Position numbers and translations under genes: made by a program. Shown here piece after piece: positions 23,001 to 33,914 of a DNA stretch of 64,000 nt (position 1 is the stretch's first letter; the number at the start of each line of letters is the position of its first letter). A model generated the notes under the pieces. It was given only the letters and a program-made list of their open reading frames with translations, made no database searches and was not told the DNA's origin. This DNA comes from Turbatrix aceti (lineage: Eukaryota > Nematoda > Chromadorea > Rhabditida > Panagrolaimidae). The stretch lies in assembly GCA_963969345.1 (NCBI GenBank), contig OZ017767.1, forward strand, positions 8,646,739 to 8,710,738, in the 5' to 3' direction.

Positions 23001-24638
23001 ATTGTTGAATTTTGTAAACGCATTTTTATAAGTGTATACAATGCAAAAAAATTGTTGCATTAAAAAAAAACTATTATATCTGCGTTTGAAGATCAGTTTT
23101 TTTAAGGAATTTGTTGCCAATCTCCTGGAATCCAGCCAAGACTCCGAGCTCAACACGATTGTCTCCGCACTCCACGCTGGCATTTCCAACGTTCTTTCCC
23201 CATCCAAGCTTCATCCGGTGTCACCGAGTTTCTGGAAGAAGCTCCAAGCACCTGCCGAGCCACCGAAGAAGTTTCACAGATGTGAGGCGACTCGAAAGAA
23301 AGTTTGTGGACATGCATACAGTTAATTTTTAGACGAAAACCCGATGACCAGGGTAACATCGGTGTTTTTTGGCTCGATGCCTTTTCCCACCCAACAAAGG
23401 GCGATGCTGGCTTCTTTGTTGCAGCAGAGGATCCTTCACCTGGCCACCAAGGGCGTACCTGGAAAGTCGACGGCTTGGAAAAAAGGAGCAGCGAAGGAGG
23501 GTTCATCGTACTTTGACGCGGGTCCTTTCACGTTGATCACCTTTTTGCATGCTTCGTGAGTTTTCGTGCATTTTTTGACAAGTTTTTATCAGATTAACAA
23601 ACGTACCCCGACCAGTTTTTTTCTTTTTTTTTAGTTGACAAACCCTTGAACAGTTTTTGGTTTTTGGATACCTGAACCCAAAATTTTTGAGTACCCGATT
23701 CCGGTAGTCGAAAACCGCGTTTTTGCCATTTTTTTGGCAAACAAAAAATAAAAATGTTGGGTTGCCACTTTAAAAAATGCCGAAACTAATGATACCATTG
23801 TTAGCTCAATTCCAGTTTTTTTGATGGAAAATAAATACATATAAAAATGTTTGGTCACCACTGTTGTTGAACAGTTTTTTTTCAAATCATTTGCATATTA
23901 TATTTTTTGTGACCATTTTTTGGAGATTTTTGGTTTTAAGTGAATCTGAAAATTTTGGATAATCGACCCCGATCCAAACCCAGAGTCGCACCAGGCATGA
24001 TTCGTCTAGTCCAGTGTTTTGCCATTTTTGACGATTTTTGGGACGTTGTTGCTAACAAACTACGGCATTTCCAGAACCAGGATATATTTATATCGATTGA
24101 CGTAATTTTTTATGGAGAATCCGATAAAAATATAAAAATGTTGGGTTGCCACTTTGAAAAACGATGAGACGAAACGAGTCTGCAGTTTTTTGACAGAAAA
24201 TTCATATTAAAATGTTTGATTTCTCGCTGTTGCAGTTAAAATATAAAAAAGTTGAGAAGATGCAGTTTTTGACCCCAAAAAAATTACAGACAACTCGCCA
24301 GACTGCTCTCCTGTCCCCGAACAACCAGCGAGTACCTCAACATTGATCTCTCGTTCTACTCTGCGACCCACAAAAAATTCTCAGAATCATTCCACGACTT
24401 TTTTTCGGTGACCCTGCCGGCTGACTTTGAAGGCATCCCTCTCGAGGCGTTCCACCCTTTCTGCCCGAAGACGCCCTTCACTTCGTACGGCAAAAAACTC
24501 ATCCAGACCGGCTTCGACGACGAACACCTTTACGCTGTTCAGATCGAGCCCAGGGAAACCGTCGAGGCTGCTGTTTTGGAAACCATTGTCAAGCCAAACG
24601 GGGAAAACCTAAACGGCAGTGAAGAAATTGTTGATTGA
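17032..24638 (+). CDS. Unrecognised conserved-looking soluble protein with a gene-bearing intron
   Basis: Four exons that agree in phase: 17032-17286, 23107-23281, 23333-23555 and 24290-24638, giving about 333 residues. The exons are clearly coding (GC-rich third positions against AT-rich introns). The N-terminal exon is helical (AEAQTRVLSWIQKLSTTSN, then IAEKLIEGKAKGLTLVEG). Later parts have a compact fold signature (VTSVFFGSMPFPTQQRAMLA, SLLQQRILHLATKGVPGKS) and an acidic C-terminus. No signal peptide or membrane segment is seen. I do not recognise the family. The link between exon 1 and exon 2 spans 5.8 kb and rests only on phase and donor/acceptor match, so two separate genes remain possible. 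A short upstream frame (16998-17021) precedes the ATG. Intron 1 contains a whole antisense gene. Confidence 0.65.
18127..18160. repeat. Hairpin with GATC-rich arms, copy 1
   Basis: ACAGATCGGATCA pairs with TGATCAGATCTGT (one mismatch) across the loop TAAGCAAA. Confidence 0.8.
18506..18539. repeat. Hairpin with GATC-rich arms, copy 2
   Basis: ACAGATCAGA pairs perfectly with TCTGATCTGT; the interior TCATAAGCAAATG shares the TAAGCAAA loop of copy 1, 380 bases upstream. Confidence 0.8.
19030..21309 (-). CDS. Secreted/GPI-type immunoglobulin-domain protein nested in an intron
   Basis: Four exons join in phase: 21177-21309, 20431-20582, 19753-20261 and 19030-19354, about 372 residues. Starts MPVKIFTRK followed by a signal-peptide core (TIFGAVFLSIIG). 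An Ig-like domain covers about residues 85-195: the first Cys is in FLRCPHL, the tryptophan may be EILRWRT, and the second Cys is in LRIDNVTGDDIGYWRCKIK, the classic LxIxxVxxxDxGxYxC pattern. A long polar region follows and the protein ends in a hydrophobic tail (YTGLVLTATIMGFA) that could be a GPI signal. It is probably an extracellular surface protein; no closer relative is recognised. It lies entirely inside, and antisense to, intron 1 of the gene at 17032-24638. A GC-rich island at about 21460-21720 just upstream is the likely promoter. Confidence 0.8.
21310..23106. other. Intronic DNA with a GC-rich island (21460-21720)
   Basis: Remainder of the 5.8-kb intron. Most is AT-rich with poly-A/T runs. 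The GC-rich island is rich in GGCGGAGG and CGGCGGCGACGG phrases and lies just upstream of the nested Ig gene, so promoter or 5' UTR function for that gene is likely. Open frames in it read as Arg/Ala-rich low complexity and were not called. Confidence 0.5.
23690..24175. repeat. Two partial direct copies of the foldback element found at 26842-27324
   Basis: 23690-23800 and 24010-24170 each contain the phrases TTTTTGCCATTTTT, AACAAACTACGGCATTT (second copy only) and AAAATGTTGGGTTGCCACTTT, which are also present in the arms of the foldback element at 26842-27324. Both lie in the last intron of the unknown gene at 17032-24638. Confidence 0.65.
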
Positions 24639-26007
24639 GGGGATGGTTGGAGGGTTTTCTTTGTAAATAAAAAAATTGACAAATTGTTGGTTCCAGTTTA
24701 CAAACAAGCAAAAATATTGATGTTGCAAACTGTAATAGTGTGTTTATTCTTTAAAGTGCAATTTGTTTTTTATAATATAGAACCACTGAGTTTTTTTAAC
24801 AAATTACTCAGAATAGTGACCAGTTTTTTTACTATTATATTTTTTTTTATTTTGTGGGCATTAACAAAAACTGTGGTCCCTTTGGCAGACAAAGTTACAA
24901 ATTTTTGTAAAATTTTTTAGAATTATTAGCGTCACGAATCTTTTAAGATACATATTTTTAAAATGTATACTTGAACAACTGTATACAGTTTTTTCTAGCA
25001 AGTGAAAGATATCAGGCTGCAGGGAAAGTTTCGAACCATTTTTAATAAAAAATTGTTATTTTCAAAGAGGAAAACGCAGCAGTTTAAAACTATTTATGTA
25101 CTATTAGAATCGACAACTTCTTGCCATCAGATAGGTAGCTATCGGATTTCATGAGCGTGGATATCCAGTGAGCTAGAGGTAAAGAAGTCGTCGAGGTCTA
25201 TTTTGAGATGGCTTTCAAAAAAAATGCCTGTCGCGCAGGTAAATGCTTATAGAGAGGGGCGAGTATACCGTCGAGCGAGTATAAGTATATGATATTTATG
25301 AACTTTGGATCCGTTTCGAACAGTTTTGGATTTGTGGCTGGGCCGAATTTAAGGCAACTACGAACTCAGTTTATATTTATTCCATCGTACATTTCCAACA
25401 ATCAGTTGTTTAACTGAATTTTAATTTTGAGATCGTGCAATTTATAATTGTTAGTGCAACTCCGTCCGCACATGATATTGAACAGTTTTTTCTTGTATTC
25501 AAAGTTTTTTTTTCTTGAGGAGCATAACGAATGCACACAGAAACGCGAAAATGGTCGACAACACACAAAGAAGGCCCATTTTACGCTAAAACGTCTATCA
25601 GTGTAGCTTATGTATACAATTTTTTTTAAATTGTTTCAGCGATTGATCGATTGGACTTCGATGCTCACTCACAGTTGAAATCATGCATGTAACGTATGTA
25701 TCTTCTGTTAACTTCTTATTTAATGTTTTAATCTTAAAAAAAAAATTTGAAAGATTAATGTACATAATATAAATTCCATTTTGTTCATTTGGTAATCAGA
25801 TCATCGAGTCAGTAAAATATTGCAGTCAAAAATATCGATATCATTCTATTTATGCAAATATATCAGTAAAAAATCCATATTATGTATGTATTTCTGTTTA
25901 TGCAAAATTTTTCCAGAATAAAAACTTTTCAGTTTGCATTGAACATTGCAGTTTTTTGTCCACGTTGAATCCCGTGATTTTGTATTTCTTGTTAGGATTT
26001 TTATTCT
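24639..26007. other. Intergenic, AT-rich, nothing recognised
   Basis: Between the 3' end of the unknown gene and the transporter. It should hold the 3' UTR of the first and promoter of the second. 25100-25260 is less AT-rich but gives no convincing frame. Confidence 0.5.
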
Positions 26008-26017
26008 AGTTTGTGTC

Positions 26018-28199
26018 ATGAAAAGCTCTGTTGCGTATACCTTACTTCGATCTCCTAATCAAAAGCATGCCGAGTCCCAGCCAAGTTTGTGCTTCAAGAG
26101 TTACATCGTGGCGTCCATGATTTTTCTCTGGACGGGTTACACGCTTTCTGTTCGCTATACCCGATCTACGACTCCTCCAGATCAGGTAAATATTTATTTT
26201 TCATAAATACATTTCTTTACAAACATGATAAATATTTATTTATTTTTATTATAGCTCTATTCTTCACCAGCTGTCGTTCTTCTGGCCGAAATCCTAAAAT
26301 GTTGTGTCACACTTTTTATGATTGGATACGAAAATGGGTTTTCACCATCAAAGTTTTGGCAGGTATTCATCTCAATACGTTTGCCGTTTTTAAAAAAAAC
26401 ACAAATTTTTACAGACGATTCATGATGATTACATTCACAAGCCCATCGAACTCATCAAAATGAGCGTGCCTTCTTTTGTCTACGCTGTTCAAAACAACCT
26501 TGATTTCATCGCTCTTTCCAACCTCGATGCCGGTGTCTATCAGGTCACAATCCAGCTCAAAGTCGTCACTACTGCCATTTTTATGATGTTTTTTCTCCGC
26601 CGTACCTTTTCTCTTCGACGATGGGTGGCCATAGTTATGCTCTTTGTCGGTGTTGCTGCCGTGCAGGTATGTATCTTTTTTTTTGATATTTATTTCCTCA
26701 TAAAACGGCACAGGTTATGATCTGATATAACTGTGGCACGTGGACATCATTTGTGCCTCCTAACATCTGGTCTAATGATAACTAACCACTGAGTAATGGT
26801 GAAATAAATAAATAAATAAATAACTGTGGCAACAGTTTTAATTTACTATAAAAAGCTTATATTGGAAAATTCAGTTGCACGGCTCATGATCTGACAGAGT
26901 TACGGTAATCGGAAAACGGAAATCGCGTTTTTGCTATTTTTGACAATTTTTGGCACGTTTTAACTAACGAACTACGGCATTTTCAGAATCAGGGTGTATA
27001 TCAATCGACGGAGGTATTTACCGAGTATCAGTTAAAAATATAAAACTTTAGGTTTGCCATCTTAAAAAAATGTCGAAATTTGCATTTGAAAGAGGTCACA
27101 ATGGCGACATTGGTTTCGGCATTTTTCAAGGTAACAACCTTACATTTTTATATTTTTATCGGATTCTTCATCAAAAATTACGTCCATTGATTTCCCCTTT
27201 GCTTTCTGAAATGATGTAGTTCGTTAGCTAGAAGGTGCCAAAAACAGTCAATTCCGACTACCGTAACTCTGTCAAATCATGAGCGGTGCAACTGAATTTT
27301 TTAGTATAAACTTTTCATAGTAAAATCAAATTTTTGGCAAAAGTTTTGTGATGAAATTCCAAAATGCACTTGGATACTTTCCGTTGAGCAGCAGCAGTTT
27401 AGTAAGCATGGAACAAGCATACCTGATTCAGTTTTTAAAATAGCGAAAAAATGTAATTCGGTCAAAATAAATTTTTAAATCCATAAATTTAATTTTTTTT
27501 AATTTAATTAAAAAAAAATTATTTTGATTAAAATTTAAAATTAAAATTATTGCGTTTTGGGTTCTCATAAATGAAACTCATAAATAATTTTAATTTTAAT
27601 CAGTTTAAAAAAATTATTTAATTTTTCTAGCTTAACAACATGGACGAACGACAGCCCAAAAATGCCCATGAAAACGTAGCAATTGGACTCATTGCCGTCC
27701 TGACAACGTGCATGACGGCAGGCTTTGCCGGTGTCTATTTCGAAAAAATGCTCAAAGACGGATCAACAACTTCGTCTTTTTGGATTCGCAATCTGCAGAT
27801 GTACTCTTCCGGCATCGTATTTGCCTTTCTCGGTTGCTTCACCAGCGATGACAATTTTTCTTTCCAAACACTTTTTCATGGATTCACGCCTTTGGTTTAT
27901 GTCATTACCGGTAAGATCATTGATCTTGTCGGTAAGATCATTGATTACGTCACCACTCAGTTATGGTAAATGTATGTTTTGATTTTTTAGGATTTCTCAG
28001 CTTCGGCGGCCTGTACATCTCCATGGTGATGAAGTACCTCGACAATCTTTACAAGAGTTTTGCTTCTGCCGTGTCAATTATCTTCATCGTCATAGCTTCG
28101 TTTTTCTTGTTCCCTGATGTTTTTGTCGGAATCTATTTTTACTTTGGATCCTGTACGGTTTGCATTGCCATTCTGCTGTATAACTCGGTAAACGAATGA
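26018..28199 (+). CDS. SLC35A-type nucleotide-sugar transporter
   Basis: Five exons: 26018-26185, 26255-26362, 26415-26666, 27631-27910 and 27991-28199, about 338 residues, the usual length of the family. The ATG lies nine bases after a TTTTTATTCTAG acceptor, so spliced-leader addition is likely; the frame can be extended upstream but through the acceptor. About ten hydrophobic segments are visible. Family hallmarks: PAVVLLAEILKC (helix 2), SVPSFVYAVQNNLDFIALSN, VTIQLKVVTTAIFM, and near the C-terminus MKYLDNLYKSFASAVSII. These place it with UDP-galactose/UDP-GlcNAc/CMP-sialic acid transporters (SLC35A1-3); substrate cannot be decided by eye. It acts in the Golgi or ER membrane. Intron 3 is 964 bases and contains a LINE fragment and a foldback element. 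Confidence 0.93.
26739..26819 (+). mobile_element. 5'-truncated LINE fragment with target duplication
   Basis: The fragment ends in an (AAAT)n tail and is flanked by the 12-base direct repeat ATAACTGTGGCA (26727-26738 and 26820-26831). It is nearly identical to the last 80 bases of the longer copy at 40424-40610. Insertion is in the sense orientation inside intron 3 of the SLC35A gene. Confidence 0.88.
26842..27324. mobile_element. Foldback / MITE-like element
   Basis: The outer ends match as inverted repeats (TTTACTATRAAAAG then AAAATTCAGTTGCAC, GCTCATGATYTGACAG and AGAGTTACGGTARTCGG), and matching continues inward so that nearly the whole 483 bases folds back on itself, arms about 175-240 bases. 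No coding capacity. Related partial copies lie at 23690-24175. A clear target-site duplication was not found. Confidence 0.75.
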
Positions 28200-29300
28200 A
28201 ATTCAAAAAAAATTAAGTTTTTTAAGCGAATAAACTCGAATACAGTTTTAAATAGAAATATCAAAAGTTATCAAACTCGTAAGAATGAATGGCAGTTTTC
28301 GTCTTCAAACCGTTTTTCGGTCCAGTTTTTAGAGTCTTTGCTAATCTAAGGATATTAGAAATTTCGTTCCTTAATTATGAGCCAGTTTTTTATCGTCAGA
28401 AATGGACAGTTTTTTTTTACAAATTTTGTTTTTAAATTAAATTTTTTTTTTAATTTTTAAGTTAAAAAAAAATTAAAAAAAACTTCGCTCAGCTAATAAT
28501 TTTTCCAAATTCGACGTAAAACTTAGAGGTTCTTTTTGTGTCTGATCTATTCACATATGAAATTTTTTTATTTATGAATATTATAATAACTACGCCATTA
28601 AAATGATTTTCCGAAATTGTGCTCATGACGATTGTGTGTTGGCCTAATGAAACAAAACAGTTTCAAAGTTGTTCTTTAAATTTATTGCAAATGAATTTAT
28701 TTAAAAAAATTTTGTGATTATGGTTGAAATTTTACAAAACTTTTCGAAAAATCAGTAAAACAGAAAACGTAAGTTTTTTAAATTGCATAAATTGGATTGT
28801 TCCACAGTTTAATATTTATTTATTAACAAGAAACTTACGATTCGAAAGTTTTGTACAAGATTTTTGATTTTTCAGTTTTTTTATTCTCCTGTGTATCATC
28901 AGCAGTTATCGTTGAATCTAATATTGTTTTTGATCTACAACTGGGGACGGGTATTTGGACCCTGATTTTTTAGCTAAAATCAACTGTAATGAATTTGCCA
29001 GGAGCTAAATTTTTTTAAATTTTCGTTGTTCAAGTTTTACCTACTCGTTATCCAGTTTGATTATTATTCATCCAAAATCTTGCAACTAACAACAATATAT
29101 TAGAAATTATAGCACGATTTGCAGTCCAACAAGGAATAAAAAGTTCAAATTTGTGATAAAAACTACGGTAAACAGTTGGCCTCTGTTTTCCGGTAACAAA
29201 AAAATAAACATAAAGTTCAAAGAAAGGAAGCAGAATAGAAAACTCGTGTGAGAAACCGGACGAACAAGATCCCTGAAAAAAGACCTGTAGCCGGATGAGA
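28200..29300. other. Convergent intergenic region, AT-rich
   Basis: Lies between the 3' ends of the transporter (plus) and the cystine-knot gene (minus). It contains at least seven plus-strand CAGTTTT motifs and poly-A/T runs. Frames on the minus strand at 29048-29300 read as 3' UTR. No gene seen. Confidence 0.5.
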
Positions 29301-30807
29301 TCAGATAAAAGTATTGTTTGAAGGTTGTTTTTGGTGCTGCCTTCTTGCCTGGAGACCGGAAAGTACCGGATCTCTCCTGAATGCGCACTCTTTGATTCGA
29401 GTAACGTGTTTTGTGACGCTTCGCGTCCCTCCGTCGCACGTGAGCACGACGTTGATACGCTGAAAGTCAGAAGGCGCACAGAGCTCTGTCGGCTGGGTTG
29501 AGGGAAATTTGAGCTTCTTCGACCGGGAGTTGTTGCCTTCGGAAGGCTGCGGTGAGCCGTGGCAGTACCGGTTGATGATGTGCTTCGTTTGACAGCCGCG
29601 AGACTTGACCGCCTGGTTGTAGATCGAAGCGAAGCACTGGGGCCCGCTTGATCCGGCTCCGACTCCGGCTCCGGTTGATAACGATGTGGAGTTGAATCGT
29701 GACCGGAAACCTGAAGCCGATTAGGGATGGATTAGGCATAGATTAACGGCTTTTTAGGGTAAGAAATTCCGGTAAACATGTTCTGGGAATTTTTTTGTTT
29801 TTGCAACTTTTCATAGCAAAAAAATAATTGAACAGTTTCTTTTTTTACATTGTTTGATCAAACCGCGAACACAGTTATCAGAAAATTATGAAAAAAAAAG
29901 GAATCATGTTTGAACAAAAAATCCAATAACAAACGCACTAAAATTTGGTTTTTGAACACAAATAAATTTTGAATTCTGACAAAAAAATGAATGTTTCCGC
30001 CACACAGTTTTTTAATTTAATATTTAAAAATTTTAAGAAAAGTTCTGGAGTTCGCTCGCCAATTATATTTTTTGCCTCCCCTCAATTTTTGCCTGTCTAC
30101 GCAACACCACCTGTCCATCTTCCATCTTTGACAGAATGAAAAAAAGTTTCGACCGACGATGATGGTGGTTGATTAGCAAAGGCGCCACACAAGATTAGAC
30201 AGGGTGGTGGTGGCGGTGGTGGTGTTGTTGTGCCCTGACACGCCATAGCAAAAAGCGACCATACATACTTACCTGAGCCGGTGTGATAGCGGTAGGGTTG
30301 TTGACTGTGGTGGTTGTGGTTGTGGTTGTGGTGGCTGTTTTCTTCTGCGTAGTGAGGTAGCTTCTTGGTCTTATCGTGATTGAGGGAGATAGGACTCTTC
30401 GGACCGAAAATCTCCATCCCGACTTTGTGGACCAGTGCTTGATTTTCGGCGTCTGCGATCGTCGATGATCTTCCTCCTTCTCGGACGGTTGAAAAAAAAG
30501 TCTTGGCGACGGAATCTTGAATGCCAATCGGTGATAAGGGGAAAGGCAACTTTTGATCCGTCGAAGAAAAATAAGAAGTAGAAGCACGAGCAGTGAAAAA
30601 AGACTCTGGACTCTGTTTTTTATCGTTATTTCTGCTTGAAAAAGCAATATTTAACTCCTTCTCGGCTTTCAAAGACGCGTCGTATGAAATTACGTTGGTA
30701 ATATGTGATAGAGAATTTTTTGTAGAAGTATGTGAAGGTCGGCCAACTACGATTCCGGCAACAATGACGGCAATCAATAGGATGCGAGGTAGCTTTGCTC
30801 TGCGCAT
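29301..30807 (-). CDS. DAN/gremlin-type cystine-knot secreted protein (reduced Cys set)
   Basis: Two exons, 30273-30807 and 29301-29710, joined in phase across a 562-base intron (donor GTAAGT, acceptor GGCTTCAG), about 314 residues. The N-terminus MRRAKLPRILLIAVIVAGIV is a signal peptide or anchor. A long variable region ends in a His/Asn-rich stretch (SHHNHNHNHHSQQPYRYH). The C-terminal domain (about residues 200-285) matches the DAN family: SRGCQTKHIINRYCHG, ELCAPSDF, INVVLTCDGG and VTRIKECAF, parallel to GCNxxTIxNRFCYGxC, VxLxC and VxxVKxC of gremlin/DAN. Such proteins bind BMP-type ligands outside the cell. Odd: the Cys that normally follows the CYG motif is absent (CHGSPQP), and the last Cys pair is a single Cys. 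Assignment is by pattern; exact partner unknown. Confidence 0.75.
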
Positions 30808-32260
30808 CGCCAGGTTAGCGATTTTGCACTAAAAATGTTGAAAAGTTTACAAGTCAATATCACAGTTTAAAAAAAATTTAAAACTCACAAAATTTTAATT
30901 AAATAGAAAATCTAATACACAAATGGTAAAAAAAAGAAGGGTAAGCTTAATGGATTACAATATCCAGGCGAGAGACGTGACGTGGAGGAATAAAACCAGG
31001 CAACGATGATTCTTCGATGAATATTACAACTTTGTTACGACGATGAGCAGTGTAGCAGCCGTTGGCCGGCATGAGTAATCCGATGGCTTGCAATTTTGAT
31101 CTAGAACTTGAATTTCACCAAAAGTTTAAATTTAACACAAATCAATAATTACACTTTAGATTACGGTATTTCACACATAAAAAAATATACTGGGGTCCCG
31201 AACGTATAAGGCAATAAAAATGAACTGAATTAATTGTCACCGGTTGATTGGCAAGCTAGAGGTGCGTGTGCGTGCGTACATAGAAAAAGAACGAACGGTA
31301 TATTTACAACCTTAGGAAAATAACCTAAGGAAAAAAAATCGACCAAAAAAAAGGAAAAATGCATGTCCTCCTCCGAGTTTGACAGTGTGAACAAAAAAAA
31401 TAAGTAGGCTGATGTGGTATTTGGACTGGAATAGATAACACCTGCATACGACATGGCTGGCGCCGAGATAAGAAGACAACTCCGCCACCAGGCGTCGTCG
31501 TTGTCGTCGGGTGCTGCTTGGCGTCGTCAGCAACGAAGACAAAAATACATACTTTACCTGAGAGAAATGTTTGACAGTGTTTTGGATGTTTAAAATGGGT
31601 TTGCAGGGTTTGGATAAAAATGGAAAAAAAAACATTGGAATGGAAGAATCTTTTTTTTTAACCGAATTCGGAAAACCAAATTTTTTATCAAATATTTTGA
31701 AAGCTTTTTTTCGAATTTCTTTGATATTATAATACAAATTCATGAAAAAGTTATAAAAAATTTAGATTGCAAAAAAATTGTTATTTGTCAGAATCAATTT
31801 TTAAAGATGTACTCCACTAATTCAGTTTTTGCAAAGCAAGATCAACATCGATATGGGTCACGGGGAGCAAGCAATCAATGACCCTCGCATGCAACAACCT
31901 TTCCCTGAAGCTGAGCCTATCACTCCGCAATGTACGCGAGCATGCACGCCAATCACGATGCCGCCCTCCTATACCTTGTCCCACGAGTTGTCCGGCCCAC
32001 GTGATCCCTTCCCCTCCCCCTTGACTGCCAACTATGTATACATGCATATAAATATGTACTAAAATACATATGTTCATGTGGGTGGTGTGGGCAGCAGTAT
32101 AAGATTGGGTATGTGGAACCAACGTGCACCCATTCTGATGTAGATCAGTTAAAAAGTCTAGGTTACTTTTCTGACACGTGTAAACAAAATCTTCTCCATT
32201 TCCAACTTTCAACCGAAAATATTTATCCAAAGTTCAAGTTTTATTTCGATTTATAACAAT
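30808..32260. other. Intergenic, no convincing gene
   Basis: Upstream of the cystine-knot gene and downstream of the 32-kb gene. A 137-codon minus frame at 31817-32230 has low-complexity composition, no splice partners and overlaps TACATGCATATA-type repeats, so it is not called. A plus-strand CAGTTTT occurs at 31823. Confidence 0.5.
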
Positions 32261-33239
32261 TCATGAGTTTAGAACACAAAACAAGGCAAAAATTATGTTC
32301 AGAGGAGACACAAAAGATGCAGCGTCATCATAATCGGTGTATTCGGGCTCCATGGTTACTACATCTCTTAAGACACTAAGGTCCTCTTCTTGTGCTACAG
32401 TCGGCACTTCTTTAATATCTGTTTTAAGCAGGTATTCACAAACAATTTCACCGCCGTCTATGGGGTCATAGACATTCTCCCGGAAATCAGTGCATTCATT
32501 GCCTTTCTCTCTTTTAGCATCGAAGCTGATTAGGGGCTCTACGGAACGAAGGTTGTCCAGTTCGCAGCTTTTTTGAAATAGGGGATCCAGTGGTATTTTG
32601 TCGACGTTTTCAAAGTTTTCCATTCTGTTGTCAGCTGTAGTGCAATTGATGTAAACACCAACGTAAACTCGACGATATATAAAGCTTTCTGAAATATGTA
32701 TACATATTTATACATATATGTTTTCAAATTTATAGATATATGTATAATATATAAATGCAATATATACATATATGCAATATATTCAAATATATACATTATT
32801 GCATATATGTATAATATATATCATACATATATAAAGATATACATATATGTATGATATATAAATATATACTTAAATATATGTACATATACTACATATTTAG
32901 TATGTATATATTTGAAAACTTTGTGTTCGAATATTTTATTTGTTAAACAAACTCACTTTCGATAAACTCCTTGTCAGTTTTAAAATTGATTAGTCCGACG
33001 GGCATTGCAGTAGGCTGATCGGGAGCCAAATTCTTGCAGACATTTTCAAAATTGCATCTTGTTATATTGTTTTCCTTGGAGGCACCAAACATCTTTAAGC
33101 AACGAATGAAATTCGCATTATTCACGGGAGAACGAGATGTAATCGTCAGCCAACCATTTGCGCAATACTCCTCCTCCTGAGCATAAGCGTCGGATCCCCA
33201 CAACAGAAGGAGTGCGACGAGACGGATAATGGATGTCAT
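32261..33239 (-). CDS. Secreted, probably GPI-anchored Cys-rich protein, copy A
   Basis: Exons 32957-33239 and 32688-32261 (donor GTGAGT, acceptor TTTCAG) give about 236 residues. The ATG at 33239 is used; the longer frame starts with TTG. Signal peptide: MTSIIRLVALLLLWGSDAYA. Then CANGWLTI and IRCLKMFG, a six-Cys N-terminal unit ending in VGLINFKTDKEFIE, and a second unit starting VYVGVYINC. The C-terminal 20 residues (SFVSPLNIIFALFCVLNS) are hydrophobic, as in a GPI-attachment signal. The paralogue at 33915-34965 has the same domain order and intron phase. I do not recognise a named family; the CxxGW start recalls C-type-lectin-like domains, but the rest of that fold is not visible. A 99%-identical copy lies at 43047-43970. 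Confidence 0.8.
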
Positions 33240-33702
33240 CCACAAACACAGCGAGAATCAACAGACGAATACTCAACAGGAACGAAAAAAAGAAACTCCG
33301 AATGAATGAACGAGATCAACGGTAAAAACAGTTTTTATAGCTGCTTCATTGAGAAACATGCAAATTATTGCGGATATCAAACGAATTGACAGTTTTTGGC
33401 ATGTAAATTTTTAAAAAGAACGTAGTTTTCTAATTGTTTTGTAAGGATGCAAAATTTCCGAAAGTATGAAAAAAATGGAAAATACTAGAAAATTTAAAAA
33501 ATTCCAATAATAAAAATCAAATTTGGATTCAGTGAAATCTCCTGGATAATAAGTTTTCCTAAAAGAGATTGCAGGTAAAAAAATTGGGTACAAAAGCAGA
33601 CATGAATCAAACGATATTACATACGCATATTTGAATCAAATATTTATCCGGAAATATGCTGATATGCACTTTCTAAATAATTTATAAACCTTTTCACAAC
33701 TT
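32311..33702. repeat. Segmental duplication, copy A
   Basis: This block recurs at 43049-44423 with only a handful of substitutions and short indels. It includes most of the gene, its intron microsatellite and about 460 bases of upstream DNA, and stops inside the last exon, before the GPI-signal codons. Confidence 0.92.
32690..32925. repeat. ATATAC/ATATGT microsatellite filling the intron of copy A
   Basis: Almost pure alternation of TATACATATATG-type units, many self-complementary. The same tract is at 43425-43650. Confidence 0.9.
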
Positions 33703-33914
33703 ATACCATGTGGATCCCGCATAATCAATGTGTGTCATCAGTTTTTCAAAAATTAATACGAAAATCGTGCGTGTTTCGGTAGAAAAATTTTATATATGCC
33801 GTTTTTTTAAAGATTTTTTTTTTACAATAAAAACGCTCATTGCTGGCAGTTTCAATCAAAGTTCCCCATCAAAGAAAATACCAAAAATTTAAATTTATAC
33901 CACAAATTAGCAGC

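Noticed and set aside
31817..32230. Minus-strand frame of 137 codons
   Set aside because: Contains TACATGTATA-type repeat codons (His/Tyr/Ile runs), no signal or domain, no splice partner; overlapping plus frame of similar quality.
33240..33245. Upstream start of copy A and other genes at TTG or GTG codons
   Set aside because: Longer frames for copies A and B, receptor 1 and the fibronectin-III-like gene begin with TTG; the first in-frame ATG gives a proper signal peptide or family-length N-terminus.
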